NCBI GenBank assembly: GCA_964625225.1
Contig: CAZVAR010000030.1
Coordinates: 1 to 27,819, forward strand
Direction: 5' to 3'
DNA length: 27,819 nt
Source of the DNA: CAZVAR01 sp964625225
GTDB taxonomy: Bacteria > Pseudomonadota > Alphaproteobacteria > JAJUGE01
Shown one piece after another: positions 1-7,607 of the stretch. The position numbers and the translations under genes are program-made. Under the pieces are notes generated by a model, which did no database searches, was not told the DNA's origin, and saw only the letters and a list, made by a program, of their open reading frames with translations. Numbering within the stretch: position 1 is the stretch's first letter; each line of letters starts with the position of its first letter.

Positions 1-511
1 GACCGGCACCCGGGGGGCCCATCAGCGTGACCGCGCGTCCGTAGCAGTCCATCACCGGCTTCGCACGATCGAATGCGTCCTGGTCACCACCGACCATGAT
101 GGTCAGGACACCGTTCTCGGCTCCGGCCTGTCCACCCGACACGGGTGCATCGAGGCAGGGTATGCCACGCCCCTGCCCCGCCTCGTAAATCTCCCGGGCG
201 ACCTCGGCGGAGGCGGTGGTATGGTCCACGAAGACCGCCCCGCGATCCATGCCGGCGAGAATGCCGTCCTCGCCGTAGACGACGCTGCGGAGGTCGTCGT
301 CGTTGCCAACGCAACTGAAGACGAACTGTGCGCCGCGTGCGGCCTCGGCCGGCGTCGCCGCGGTACGGCCGCGATGCTTCTGCGCCCAGGCCTCCGCCTT
401 GGCGGGGGTGCGATTGTAGACGGTCACATCATGGCCGGCGCCGGCGAGATGCCCCGCCATCGGAAAGCCCATCACCCCGAGGCCGACGAAGGCAACCCTG
501 TAGCTGGTCAT
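1..511 (-). CDS. 3-hydroxyisobutyrate dehydrogenase family oxidoreductase, 5' part (runs off window edge)
   Basis: NAD(P)-dependent beta-hydroxyacid dehydrogenase; members oxidise 3-hydroxyisobutyrate (valine breakdown) or reduce tartronate semialdehyde. The first 170 residues are present and the stop lies beyond base 1. An N-terminal Rossmann dinucleotide site is visible as GLGVMGFPMAG (residues 10-20), and the substrate-binding signature DAPVSGGQAGAENG follows at 121-134, with Ser125 as the expected substrate-contact residue. Family members are about 290-300 residues, so the C-terminal helical domain with the catalytic lysine is missing here only because the window ends. The ATG at 511 is preceded by a GAGGGA-like ribosome site. 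The gene follows the inositol-monophosphatase-like gene in the same direction with 73 bases between. The family is certain; the exact substrate (3-hydroxyisobutyrate versus 2-hydroxy-3-oxopropionate) cannot be settled from this fragment. Confidence 0.88.
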   Translation of the reverse strand, partial: MTSYRVAFVGLGVMGFPMAGHLAGAGHDVTVYNRTPAKAEAWAQKHRGRTAATPAEAARGAQFVFSCVGNDDDLRSVVYGEDGILAGMDRGAVFVDHTTASAEVAREIYEAGQGRGIPCLDAPVSGGQAGAENGVLTIMVGGDQDAFDRAKPVMDCYGRAVTLMGPPGAG

Positions 512-584
512 CGCGTGGCAATCCCTCATCCCGAATATTCGACGCGATGATAAACACCGCCGAGGGGCGAGGACAACCGCCGGG

Positions 585-1400
585 CTACGACTCCACCGGG
601 GCGATCAGTTCGCGGTGCAGGACCGACCAGAGCGTCCGGTCCGGGGTCAGGAGCAGTCCGGGCGTCGCGGCGCCGGGGGCGTAGGGCGAGCCGTCGAACC
701 GGGCCAGATATCCGCCGGCCTCCCGATGCAACAGGCAGCCCGCGGCATGATCCCAGGGGTTCAGTCGCGTATAAACGCCGAAATGCATGCCTCCGAGCAG
801 CCTGGCGAGATATTCCTGGCCGACGCAGCGCGTATTGAAGACCTGGCCCAGCGCGCCGCGGCCGCCGCCCCAGATCCGGCGATAGGCCTCGCTCTGGCGG
901 AACTTGCGCCCATAGACCGAACCGGTGAGGCTGCGGTGGTCCTCCGGAACCGGCATGCGCACGCGGCGACCGTCCATCCAGGCCCCCTGCCCCGTCTCGG
1001 CGGTCGCCATTCGGCCGCTGAGCGGGTCGTGAATCCAGCCGGCACAGACGGTTCCGCCGTGGATCAACCCGACGATGACGGCGAACAGCGGTAGGCCGGC
1101 CGCGAAGTTCCCCGTCCCGTCCAAGGGGTCGATCACCCAGACGGGGGCGGTGCCGGTCAGCAGGTCCAGCAATTGCCGGTCGGCTGCGACTGCCTCCTCG
1201 CCGAGGACGGCCGCACCGGGCAGCAGGTCGGCGAGGCATCGGCCAAGCCGCCGCTCCATCGCCAGATCGACCGCGGTGACGAGGTCGCCGGCACCCTTGT
1301 CCCGAACCTCCTCCGGTCGCAGCCGCGCGAAGCGCGGGACGATCTCCTCGGCAGCGGCCTCGCAAATCAGGGCGGAGACGCGGTCGATGTCGGGCAGCAT
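585..1400 (-). CDS. Inositol monophosphatase family protein
   Basis: Mg2+-dependent sugar-phosphate phosphatase of the IMPase/FIG superfamily, 271 residues, the normal length. The metal-binding motifs are present in order: GEE at 67-69, DPLDGTGNF at 91-99 and NPWDHAAG at 214-221. Relatives hydrolyse inositol-1-phosphate, histidinol phosphate or 3'-phosphoadenosine nucleotides; nothing visible here decides among these, so no symbol is given. Start is the ATG at 1400, with only a weak GGAAG upstream. The 84 bases separating it from the hflX stop contain a TATAAC hexamer on the coding strand that could be a -10 element, but no good -35 partner is seen, so read-through from hflX is equally possible. 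Soluble cytoplasmic protein, no signal peptide or membrane segment. Confidence 0.9.
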   Translation of the reverse strand: MLPDIDRVSALICEAAAEEIVPRFARLRPEEVRDKGAGDLVTAVDLAMERRLGRCLADLLPGAAVLGEEAVAADRQLLDLLTGTAPVWVIDPLDGTGNFAAGLPLFAVIVGLIHGGTVCAGWIHDPLSGRMATAETGQGAWMDGRRVRMPVPEDHRSLTGSVYGRKFRQSEAYRRIWGGGRGALGQVFNTRCVGQEYLARLLGGMHFGVYTRLNPWDHAAGCLLHREAGGYLARFDGSPYAPGAATPGLLLTPDRTLWSVLHRELIAPVES

Positions 1401-1484
1401 TGCGCGGGGGTGCTTCCAGAAGCGGCGGGCCGGCTGGTTATAGGCGATCGTCGGTGCGGCCGAAACCCGATGTCAGCCTTGGAT

Positions 1485-2795
1485 TCAGCGGAGCGCAGCG
1501 GCGAACTGCCGTTCGAACCGTGCCAGGTCCGCGGCGTTCAGGCCGACCGCAATATGTGCCGCCGATTCGTCATCGTGGCGCTCGAGCACGTGGCCATGCT
1601 CATAGAGCCACGCGAGCGCCGCGCCGTCGGTCAGATCGACCGAGACCCTGACCACCCTGTCGTCGAGGAAGAGGGAGCGGTCGATCAGGGCCAGCAGGTC
1701 GTCGCAGCCCTGACCGGTGAGCGCCGAGACGGCGACGGTACCGGGCTCCCGTGCGACCTGCTGTGCGACACGCTGGCGGCCCGCTTCGTCCAGCATGTCG
1801 ATCTTGTTGAGGACCTCCAGGATCCGGCGGTCGTTCCTGTTCACCCCGAGCTCTCCCAGCACCGACTCTACGTCGGCTTTCTGGGCCGCAGTGTCCGGAT
1901 CGGCCGCATCACGAACGTGCAGGATCAGGTCCGCCTCCAGCACCTCCTCGAGCGTGGCGCGGAACGCGGCAACGAGCTGCGTCGGAAGGTCGGAGATGAA
2001 GCCGACCGTATCGGCGAGGATGAAGCGGCGTCCGGAGGGCAGGCTGACCATGCGCATGGTCGGGTCCAGCGTGGCGAAGAGCTGATCCTTCGCCAGCACC
2101 TCCGCGCGGGTCAGCCGGTTGAAGAGGGTGGACTTGCCGGCGTTCGTGTAACCGACCAGCGCCACCACCGGGTAGGGTACCCGCCGACGCGCGGTACGGT
2201 GCAGCTCGCGTGTCCGCTTGACGTCCTCCAGCTCTCGCTTGAGGCGGAGAATCCGCTCGTCGATCAGGCGCCGGTCGAGCTCGATCTGAGATTCGCCGGG
2301 GCCGCCCAGGAAGCCGGCACCGCCGCGCTGCCGTTCCAGGTGGGTCCACGACCGCACCAGCCGGGTGCGCTGATAGCTGAGTGCGGCCAGCTCCACCTGG
2401 AGCCTGCCTTCGCGGGTTCGCGCGCGGGCACCGAAGATCTCGAGGATCAACCCGGTCCGATCGATCACCTTCGTGTCGAGGGCGCGTTCCAGGTTCCGCT
2501 GCTGCACCGGCGACAGCGGCGCATCGATGATTACGACGGTGACCTCATGCTCGGCCACCTTGGCCTTCAGCTCCTCGACCGCCCCCGACCCGATCAGGGT
2601 AGCCGGCCGCACCCGCGCGACCCGCAGAGTCCGGGCATCCACGACATCAAGGTCGATGGCGCGCGCAAGACTCACGGCTTCGGCGAGCGAGGCCTCCGGG
2701 GCGCGGCTGCCCGCACCCCGGGACGGAAGCTCGGGATGGATGACGATGGCGCGGCCGCTCGAGCCCGCACCCTGGCCGTTGGGAACCTGGGTCAA
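1485..2795 (-). CDS. hflX: Ribosome-associated GTPase HflX
   Basis: GTPase that binds the large ribosomal subunit and splits stalled ribosomes under stress; 436 residues. The N-terminal HflX domain (about 15-200) ends in a coiled region with the family's glycine-rich linker RGGAGFLGGPGESQIE (157-172). The G domain shows G1 GYTNAGKS (215-222), G3 DTVG (262-265), G4 NKID (330-333) and G5 SAL (357-359). A C-terminal domain of about 60 residues follows. The predicted start is a TTG at 2795 whose last two bases are shared with the hfq TGA stop, so translation is probably coupled to hfq; no ATG or GTG occurs in frame before the conserved domain begins. hfq-hflX pairing is widespread in proteobacteria. 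Identification is secure; only the exact start is open. Confidence 0.95.
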   Translation of the reverse strand: MTQVPNGQGAGSSGRAIVIHPELPSRGAGSRAPEASLAEAVSLARAIDLDVVDARTLRVARVRPATLIGSGAVEELKAKVAEHEVTVVIIDAPLSPVQQRNLERALDTKVIDRTGLILEIFGARARTREGRLQVELAALSYQRTRLVRSWTHLERQRGGAGFLGGPGESQIELDRRLIDERILRLKRELEDVKRTRELHRTARRRVPYPVVALVGYTNAGKSTLFNRLTRAEVLAKDQLFATLDPTMRMVSLPSGRRFILADTVGFISDLPTQLVAAFRATLEEVLEADLILHVRDAADPDTAAQKADVESVLGELGVNRNDRRILEVLNKIDMLDEAGRQRVAQQVAREPGTVAVSALTGQGCDDLLALIDRSLFLDDRVVRVSVDLTDGAALAWLYEHGHVLERHDDESAAHIAVGLNAADLARFERQFAAALR

Positions 2796-3049
2796 TCAGC
2801 CGCCGCCGCTTCTTCCTCGGACGGATCGAACAGGTTGATCGGCGCCCCCGGCATCACCGTCGAAATCGCATGCTTATACACGAGCTGAGAGTGACCGTCA
2901 CGCCGAAGCAAAACGGAGAAATTGTCAAACCAGGTGATCACGCCCTGCAGCTTAACACCGTTCACCAAAAATATGGTCACAGGCGTCTTGTTCTTTCGAA
3001 TATGGTTTAGGAATACGTCCTGCAGATTTTGTGATTTGTTGGACGACAT
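2792..3049 (-). CDS. hfq: RNA chaperone Hfq
   Basis: Sm-like hexameric RNA chaperone that pairs small RNAs with mRNAs, 85 residues as in other alphaproteobacteria. The Sm1 motif spans about 10-52 and Sm2 covers QLVYKHAISTVMP (55-67). Residues equivalent to the E. coli RNA-binding sites are present: Gln10 and Asp11 (proximal rim), Phe44, and Tyr58-Lys59-His60 of the YKH signature. A short acidic tail (SEEEAAAAD) ends the protein. ATG at 3049. A 162-base leader separates it from the upstream HAD phosphatase gene, the largest gap in this minus-strand block, so an own promoter is likely. It overlaps hflX at its stop codon. Confidence 0.98.
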   Translation of the reverse strand: MSSNKSQNLQDVFLNHIRKNKTPVTIFLVNGVKLQGVITWFDNFSVLLRRDGHSQLVYKHAISTVMPGAPINLFDPSEEEAAAAD

Positions 3050-3211
3050 GCCTTATTACCCCCGTTCTTCAGGTCGTTACTTCTTGTTTTCCGCCCATCG
3101 GGAAGCTTTTTCGGGAGATGCGAAAACGTTTCAGACGGGCAGATCTTCGCCGGCGGTCCCCGCGCACCCGCTTCAGCGACGACGCCGGCGGGGCCCCTCG
3201 GTCGCAACTGC
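3050..3211 (-). promoter_or_regulatory. hfq leader / likely promoter region
   Basis: 162-base gap between the HAD phosphatase stop and the hfq start. Its hfq-proximal half (about 3060-3135) is clearly richer in A and T than the flanking genes, as expected for a promoter and leader. I could not assign a convincing -35/-10 pair. A GGGGGTAATAAGG stretch just before the ATG may serve ribosome binding. No small ORF of note. Confidence 0.3.
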
Positions 3212-3886
3212 CTATATGGATTGCTGGCGGCCGCGAACAAGGGCCGCGAGATGCTCCAGCCCGTCGACCGTGATATCCGCGCTGAGCCCCGGCGGAAGCG
3301 CCTGCGGGTTGCCCCCAGGCTGTCGGACGAGCAGCGCCGTGCATTCGGCATTGCGTGCGGTCTGCAGATCGGTTGCGGAGTCGCCCACGAACCAGACCTC
3401 GGGGCCGGAGGCGACGCCGGAAGGCTGCAGCGCCAACCGGACCGGGGCTGCCGAGGGCTTGTCTTCCGCCGCATCGGTCGCTCCGATCACGCTGCCGAAA
3501 AGATGGGTCCAGCGAAGATGGGCCACCTCGTGGCGAAGGAAGTCGCCGCGCTTGTTGCTGACCACCCCCATCCAGATCCCCGCCTCGGCGATTGCTTCGA
3601 GCAGTTCCGGTGCCCCCGGCAGGACGGCGAGGTCGGCCAAATGACGCTCGGCGAACCTGGCATAGAACCGGTCGCGCGCGGCCTCCCAGCGGGCTCCGAA
3701 GATGATCGGGAAGCTGTCCCGCTGCGAGCGGCTGACCCGCTCCATGGTTTCGGCCATGGTCCAGGGTGCGTGGCCGAACGCGACCAGCGTGTCGTTGAGG
3801 GCACCGTGGATGACCGGCCAGTTATCGACCAGCGTGCCGTCCCAGTCGAACAGGATGGCGCGCGGGGGTCTCGTCGCCGTCGTCAC
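3212..3886 (-). CDS. HAD superfamily hydrolase, phosphoglycolate-phosphatase-like
   Basis: Phosphatase of the haloacid dehalogenase superfamily, 224 residues. Motif I is DWDGTLVDN with nucleophile Asp14 and acid/base Asp16; motif II is the serine of VVSNK (Ser110); motif III lysine is Lys143 (EDKPS); motif IV is GDSATD with Asp169 and Asp173 for Mg2+. An alpha-helical cap lies between motifs I and II, the arrangement of Gph/PGP-like enzymes that remove phosphoglycolate, but substrate range in this family is broad, so the assignment stops at family level. The GTG start at 3886 overlaps the preceding transaminase gene's TGA as GTGA, so the two are probably translationally coupled. The reading frame stays open further upstream, but that extension runs antiparallel to no domain and simply shadows the transaminase gene. 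Confidence 0.9.
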   Translation of the reverse strand: MTTATRPPRAILFDWDGTLVDNWPVIHGALNDTLVAFGHAPWTMAETMERVSRSQRDSFPIIFGARWEAARDRFYARFAERHLADLAVLPGAPELLEAIAEAGIWMGVVSNKRGDFLRHEVAHLRWTHLFGSVIGATDAAEDKPSAAPVRLALQPSGVASGPEVWFVGDSATDLQTARNAECTALLVRQPGGNPQALPPGLSADITVDGLEHLAALVRGRQQSI

Positions 3887-4746
3887 GCCGTCGCCCCCGC
3901 CCCTTCCATATAGTCCAGATAGGCGGCGAACAGCTTGCGCGCGACCGAACCGGGCTTGCCGTTCCCGATCACCGCTTCGTCGATCTGAACGACCGGCAGA
4001 ACGTAGGAGGTCGCACTCGTGACGAAGGCCTCCCGCGCCTGCTTTGCCTCCTCCAGAGTGAACGGCCGCTCGACCAGCTCGATGCCCTCCTCCCGGACGA
4101 GCTTCATGACCGAGCCGCGGGTGATACCGCTCAGGATCTCGTTGCCGACCGGACGGGTAACGAGCTTGCCGTCGCGCGTGACGATCCAGGCGTTGGTCGA
4201 CGACCCCTCGGTGACGGTGCCGTCCTCCGCCACCAGCCACGCCTCGTAGGCGCCTGCCTCGCGGGCCCGTTGCTTCGCGAGCACGTTGGGCAACAGGGCA
4301 ACGCTCTTGATGTCGCAGCGTCCCCAGCGGATATCGGGGACCGAAACGGCCTTCACGCCGGCCTCCAGAACGGCCGGGTTCGGCGGATTCTTGCGCGCTA
4401 CCGTCATCACAAGCGCCGGCTTGCTCCGGGCCGGAAAGGGATGGTCGCGCCGCGCGACGCCGCGCGTTACCTGCATGTAGATGATGCCCTCGGTGATCCC
4501 GTTGCGCCGGACCAGCTCGCGCATCGCAATCTGCAGCGCCGGGCGGCCCATGGGCGAGGGAATGCGCAACTCGCGAAGGGAACGGTCCAGCCGGTCGAGA
4601 TGCGGACCTTCGTCGACGAACCGCCCCTTATGTACGGCGATCACCTCGTAGACGCCATCGGCGAACTGATAACCCCGGTCCTCCACATGCACCCGCGCCT
4701 GGCGGTGCGGCACATAGCGGCCGTTGACGTAAGCGACGCGTGACAT
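3883..4746 (-). CDS. dat: D-amino-acid transaminase (class IV PLP aminotransferase)
   Basis: PLP-dependent fold-type IV aminotransferase, 287 residues, the family's usual length. The PLP lysine is Lys147 in RCDIKSVALLPN, and the cofactor-binding Glu180 sits in VTEGSSTNAW. The R-x-H carboxylate-trap motif seen in Bacillus D-amino acid transaminase appears as RRDH (99-102), and RGYQFADGVYEV is at 24-35. These features favour a D-amino acid transaminase making D-alanine/D-glutamate over a branched-chain enzyme or 4-amino-4-deoxychorismate lyase, though class IV members are easily confused. Strong AGGAG ribosome site five bases before the ATG at 4746. It lies 35 bases after trkA and overlaps the HAD gene by four bases, so it is part of the trkA-dat-HAD transcription unit. 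Confidence 0.85.
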   Translation of the reverse strand: MSRVAYVNGRYVPHRQARVHVEDRGYQFADGVYEVIAVHKGRFVDEGPHLDRLDRSLRELRIPSPMGRPALQIAMRELVRRNGITEGIIYMQVTRGVARRDHPFPARSKPALVMTVARKNPPNPAVLEAGVKAVSVPDIRWGRCDIKSVALLPNVLAKQRAREAGAYEAWLVAEDGTVTEGSSTNAWIVTRDGKLVTRPVGNEILSGITRGSVMKLVREEGIELVERPFTLEEAKQAREAFVTSATSYVLPVVQIDEAVIGNGKPGSVARKLFAAYLDYMEGAGATA

Positions 4747-4751
4747 CCCCT

Positions 4752-4756
4752 CTCCT
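4752..4756 (-). promoter_or_regulatory. Ribosome binding site of dat
   Basis: AGGAG on the minus strand within a purine-only run, five bases before the ATG at 4746; supports that start. Confidence 0.6.
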
Positions 4757-4781
4757 CTCCGTCGATCTATCGCAGGCGGTC

Positions 4782-6158
4782 TCAGAAATATTCGAGCTTC
4801 ACGGCGAACATGCGCTCGACCTTCTTCACCGCCGCGCCCATTGCGAACAGGACCACGCGATCCTGCGGCTTGATGGTCGAACCGCCCCGCGGAATCAACA
4901 CCTCGCCATCGCGAAGAATGGCCCCGACGATCGCGCCCGGCGGCAGCTTGAGATCGCGGATCGGCATGCCGACGATGCCGGAGGTCTCGAGCGCCTCGAC
5001 TTCGAGGATCTCGCCGAAGCTGTCGCCGATCGAATGCACCGCACGGATGCGGCCGCGCCGGACATGCTGGAGGATTGTCGATACGGTGATGGCGCGCGGA
5101 TTAACCACGACGTCGATGTCGAGGAACCCGATCAGCGGGGCATAGCTCTGCTTGTTGACCAGAGCGATCGTCCGCTCGCAGCCGTAACGCTTGGCGAGCA
5201 GCGAGACCAGGATGTTGGTCTCGTCGTCATCGGTCAACGCGATGACCATCTCCGTCTTGCGGACATTGGCCTCTTCGAGGATTTCCGGGTCGAGCGCATC
5301 TCCGTGCAGCACCATGGAGCGGGCGACGCGCTGCGCCACATACTCGGCCCGGTCACGGTCGCGCTCGATCAGCTTGGTCGCGGTCGAAGGCTGCGCCGAT
5401 TCCAGCAGCAGTGCCAGACACAGGCCGATATTGCCGCCGCCGACGATGATCACGCGCTGCGCCTCGGGCTCCTCGTGCCCGAAGGCGGCCATGGCCCGTG
5501 CCATGTGTGCGGTTTCGACGACGAAATAGGCCTCGTCGCGCGGCAGGAGCTGATCGTCGCCGCGAGGGACGAACTTCCGCTCTCCCCGGACGATTCCCAC
5601 GATGTTGATGTTGAGGTCCGGGAACAGTGCCGTGAGCTGCCGCAGCGGCGTGTTGATGATCGGCGTGTCGGCCCGGACACGAAGCCCGATCAGCCGCACC
5701 CGGCCGTCCGCGAACGGGATCATCTCTGTGGCACCCGGCGCCTGCAGGCGGCGCGCCACCGCCTTCGCGACCTCCTCCTCGGGCGAGATGATCACGTCGA
5801 TCGGCAGATGATCGCGGTCGAACAGATGGGCGTATTCGGGCTGCAGATAGACCTGCTGCCGGACCCGGGCGACCTTCGTCGGGACGCTGAACAGCGAATG
5901 CGCGACCTGGCAGGCGACCATGTTGACTTCGTCCGAGTAGGTCGCTGCGATGATCATGTCGGCATCCGCGGCACCCGCCTGTTCCAGCACGTTGGGGTAG
6001 GAGGCGTAGCCGACCAGCCCGCGTACGTCGAGGGTATCGCTGATCTTCTGAATGAGGTCCGGGGAGGAATCGATGATCGTGACCTCGTTGCCTTCGGCCG
6101 CGAGGTGGTGCGCGATGTTGCTGCCGACCTGTCCGGCGCCGCAGATGATGACCTTCAT
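4782..6158 (-). CDS. trkA: Trk system potassium transporter regulatory subunit TrkA
   Basis: Cytoplasmic NAD(H)-binding subunit that gates the TrkH/TrkG potassium channel, 458 residues. The full duplicated architecture is present: RCK-N 1 with GAGQVGSNIA (7-16) and the acidic Asp30 at the end of strand 2, RCK-C 1 (about 140-225), RCK-N 2 with GGGNIG (240-245), and RCK-C 2 (about 370-455). The partner membrane subunit TrkH is not in this window. ATG at 6158 with GGGGCAGGG upstream. It follows ntrX by 54 bases on the same strand; adjacency of trkA to ntrYX is common in alphaproteobacteria and is the reason potassium uptake and nitrogen regulation genes are often co-annotated. Confidence 0.96.
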   Translation of the reverse strand: MKVIICGAGQVGSNIAHHLAAEGNEVTIIDSSPDLIQKISDTLDVRGLVGYASYPNVLEQAGAADADMIIAATYSDEVNMVACQVAHSLFSVPTKVARVRQQVYLQPEYAHLFDRDHLPIDVIISPEEEVAKAVARRLQAPGATEMIPFADGRVRLIGLRVRADTPIINTPLRQLTALFPDLNINIVGIVRGERKFVPRGDDQLLPRDEAYFVVETAHMARAMAAFGHEEPEAQRVIIVGGGNIGLCLALLLESAQPSTATKLIERDRDRAEYVAQRVARSMVLHGDALDPEILEEANVRKTEMVIALTDDDETNILVSLLAKRYGCERTIALVNKQSYAPLIGFLDIDVVVNPRAITVSTILQHVRRGRIRAVHSIGDSFGEILEVEALETSGIVGMPIRDLKLPPGAIVGAILRDGEVLIPRGGSTIKPQDRVVLFAMGAAVKKVERMFAVKLEYF

Positions 6159-6212
6159 CGGCCCTGCCCCGAGGTCCGGCTCCCCAATGGCGGCCGGCGT
6201 TCCGGGGAGCGG

Positions 6213-7607
6213 CTAGCCACGCTCGCCCGCGACCTGCACCCCGAGCGACTTCAGCTTGCGGTGCAGCGCCGACCGCTCCATCCCTATGAAATTGGCCGTG
6301 CGTGAGATGTTGCCGCCGAACCGGTTGACCTGAGCAATCAGATACTCGCGCTCGAACACCTCGCGTGCGTCGCGCAGCGGCAGGCTCATCATCTCGTTGC
6401 CTCGGTCGAGCTGGAGCACGGTCGGTGCCGTTGCGCCGATCTCCGGTGGCAGCATGTCCGCCTTGACGGGCTGACGCCCCTCGCCGGGCGCCATGATCAG
6501 CAGCCAGTCCATCACGTTTCGCAGCTGCCGGACATTGCCGGGCCAGTCGTAGGCCTGGAGCGCCGCAATCGCGTCCTCACCGAGTTCCCGCAACGGCAAG
6601 CCGGCAATCTCGGCGGAAAGCTTGAGGAAATGACGGGCCAGGAGCGGGATGTCCTCCCGGCGCTGTCGAAGCGGCGGGACGTTGATCGGGACCACGTTCA
6701 GCCGGTAGTAAAAATCCTCCCGGAACCGCCCCTGCGCGATCTCGTCGACCAGGTTCCGGTTGGTCGAAGCGATGACCCGGACCTCGACCTCGATCCGCTG
6801 GGTCCCGCCAAGCCGCTGGAAGGTCTGCTCCTGCAAGGCGCGGACGATCTTGCCCTGGGTCTGCAGCGGCATATCGGCCACCTCGTCCAGCAGCAGGGTG
6901 CCACCATGCGCCTGCTCCAGCACGCCGATCCGACGGGGTGAGTCGGGGCCGGCGAAGCCGCGCTCCGTCCCGAACAGCTCCATCTCGATCCGGTCCGGAT
7001 TCATCGTCGCGCAGTTCAGGACCACGAACGGGCCGTTGCTGCGGCGCGAACGCGCGTGCAGCAGCCGCGCCGCAACCTCCTTGCCCGAGCCGGCGGGCCC
7101 GGTGATCAGCACGCGGCTCCCCGTCGGCGCGACGCGCTCGATCGCCTGCCGCACGGCATTGATGGCCGGAGATATCCCGATCAACTCGCTCTGCGTGCCG
7201 GCACGCAGGCGCAGTTCGGCGTTCTCGCGGCGAAGCTCCGCGGCCTCGATGGCCCGCTGTACGACGAGCAGCAGCCGGTCGGTCTTGAACGGCTTCTCGA
7301 TGAAGTCGTAGGCACCTTCCCGGATCGCGGCCACGGCCGTCTCGATCGTCCCGTGCCCGCTGATCATGACGACCGGGACCAAAGGGTGCTCCTCCTGAAG
7401 AATCTTCAGCAGGTCGATCCCGTCATGTTCGCTGCCCTCGAGCCACACGTCGAGAATGACGAGGCTCGGTTGCCGCGCCCGCACCGCGGCCAGGGCGCTC
7501 GCACTGTCGGCCGCCGCACGGGTCTGGTAGCCCTCATCCTCGAGGATGCCGGCGATCAGCATCCGGATATCGGCCTCGTCGTCGACGATCAGTATGTCAC
7601 GCGCCAT
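6213..7607 (-). CDS. ntrX: Nitrogen/redox response regulator NtrX (NtrC family)
   Basis: Response regulator paired with NtrY, 464 residues from the ATG at 7607 (an upstream ATG at 7664 would add 19 unconserved residues; the 7607 start has AAAAGGG before it). The receiver domain carries phospho-acceptor Asp53 and Lys105. The AAA+ domain has Walker A GPAGSGKE (170-177) and Walker B TLLLDEV (237-243). A Fis-type helix-turn-helix lies at about 434-458. The loop where NtrC has GAFTGA reads ERGFAGPDSPRR (about 215-226), so the sigma-54 contact is missing; NtrX is therefore unlikely to activate sigma-54 promoters and probably acts as a sigma-70 regulator or repressor. Its start overlaps the ntrY stop by 11 bases, indicating coupling. 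Confidence 0.95.
   Translation of the reverse strand: MARDILIVDDEADIRMLIAGILEDEGYQTRAAADSASALAAVRARQPSLVILDVWLEGSEHDGIDLLKILQEEHPLVPVVMISGHGTIETAVAAIREGAYDFIEKPFKTDRLLLVVQRAIEAAELRRENAELRLRAGTQSELIGISPAINAVRQAIERVAPTGSRVLITGPAGSGKEVAARLLHARSRRSNGPFVVLNCATMNPDRIEMELFGTERGFAGPDSPRRIGVLEQAHGGTLLLDEVADMPLQTQGKIVRALQEQTFQRLGGTQRIEVEVRVIASTNRNLVDEIAQGRFREDFYYRLNVVPINVPPLRQRREDIPLLARHFLKLSAEIAGLPLRELGEDAIAALQAYDWPGNVRQLRNVMDWLLIMAPGEGRQPVKADMLPPEIGATAPTVLQLDRGNEMMSLPLRDAREVFEREYLIAQVNRFGGNISRTANFIGMERSALHRKLKSLGVQVAGERG

Noticed and set aside
1173..2888. 571-codon plus-strand open frame opposite the inositol-phosphatase-like gene and hflX
   Set aside because: It spans two well-supported minus-strand genes and has no recognisable domain; long antisense frames are expected from GC-rich codon use.
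3090..3150. Heat-shock (RpoH-type) promoter before hfq, from CTGAAA and CCCGAAAAA thirteen bases apart
   Set aside because: Only a loose match to the E. coli consensus and not to the alphaproteobacterial one; not strong enough to report.
3887..4240. Upstream extension of the HAD phosphatase frame to a 342-residue protein
   Set aside because: The extra residues only shadow the transaminase gene; the GTG at 3886 overlapping its stop is the sensible start.
4740..6305. 521-codon plus-strand open frame opposite trkA
   Set aside because: Mirror of the trkA reading frame; Arg/Asp/His-rich translation with no domain.
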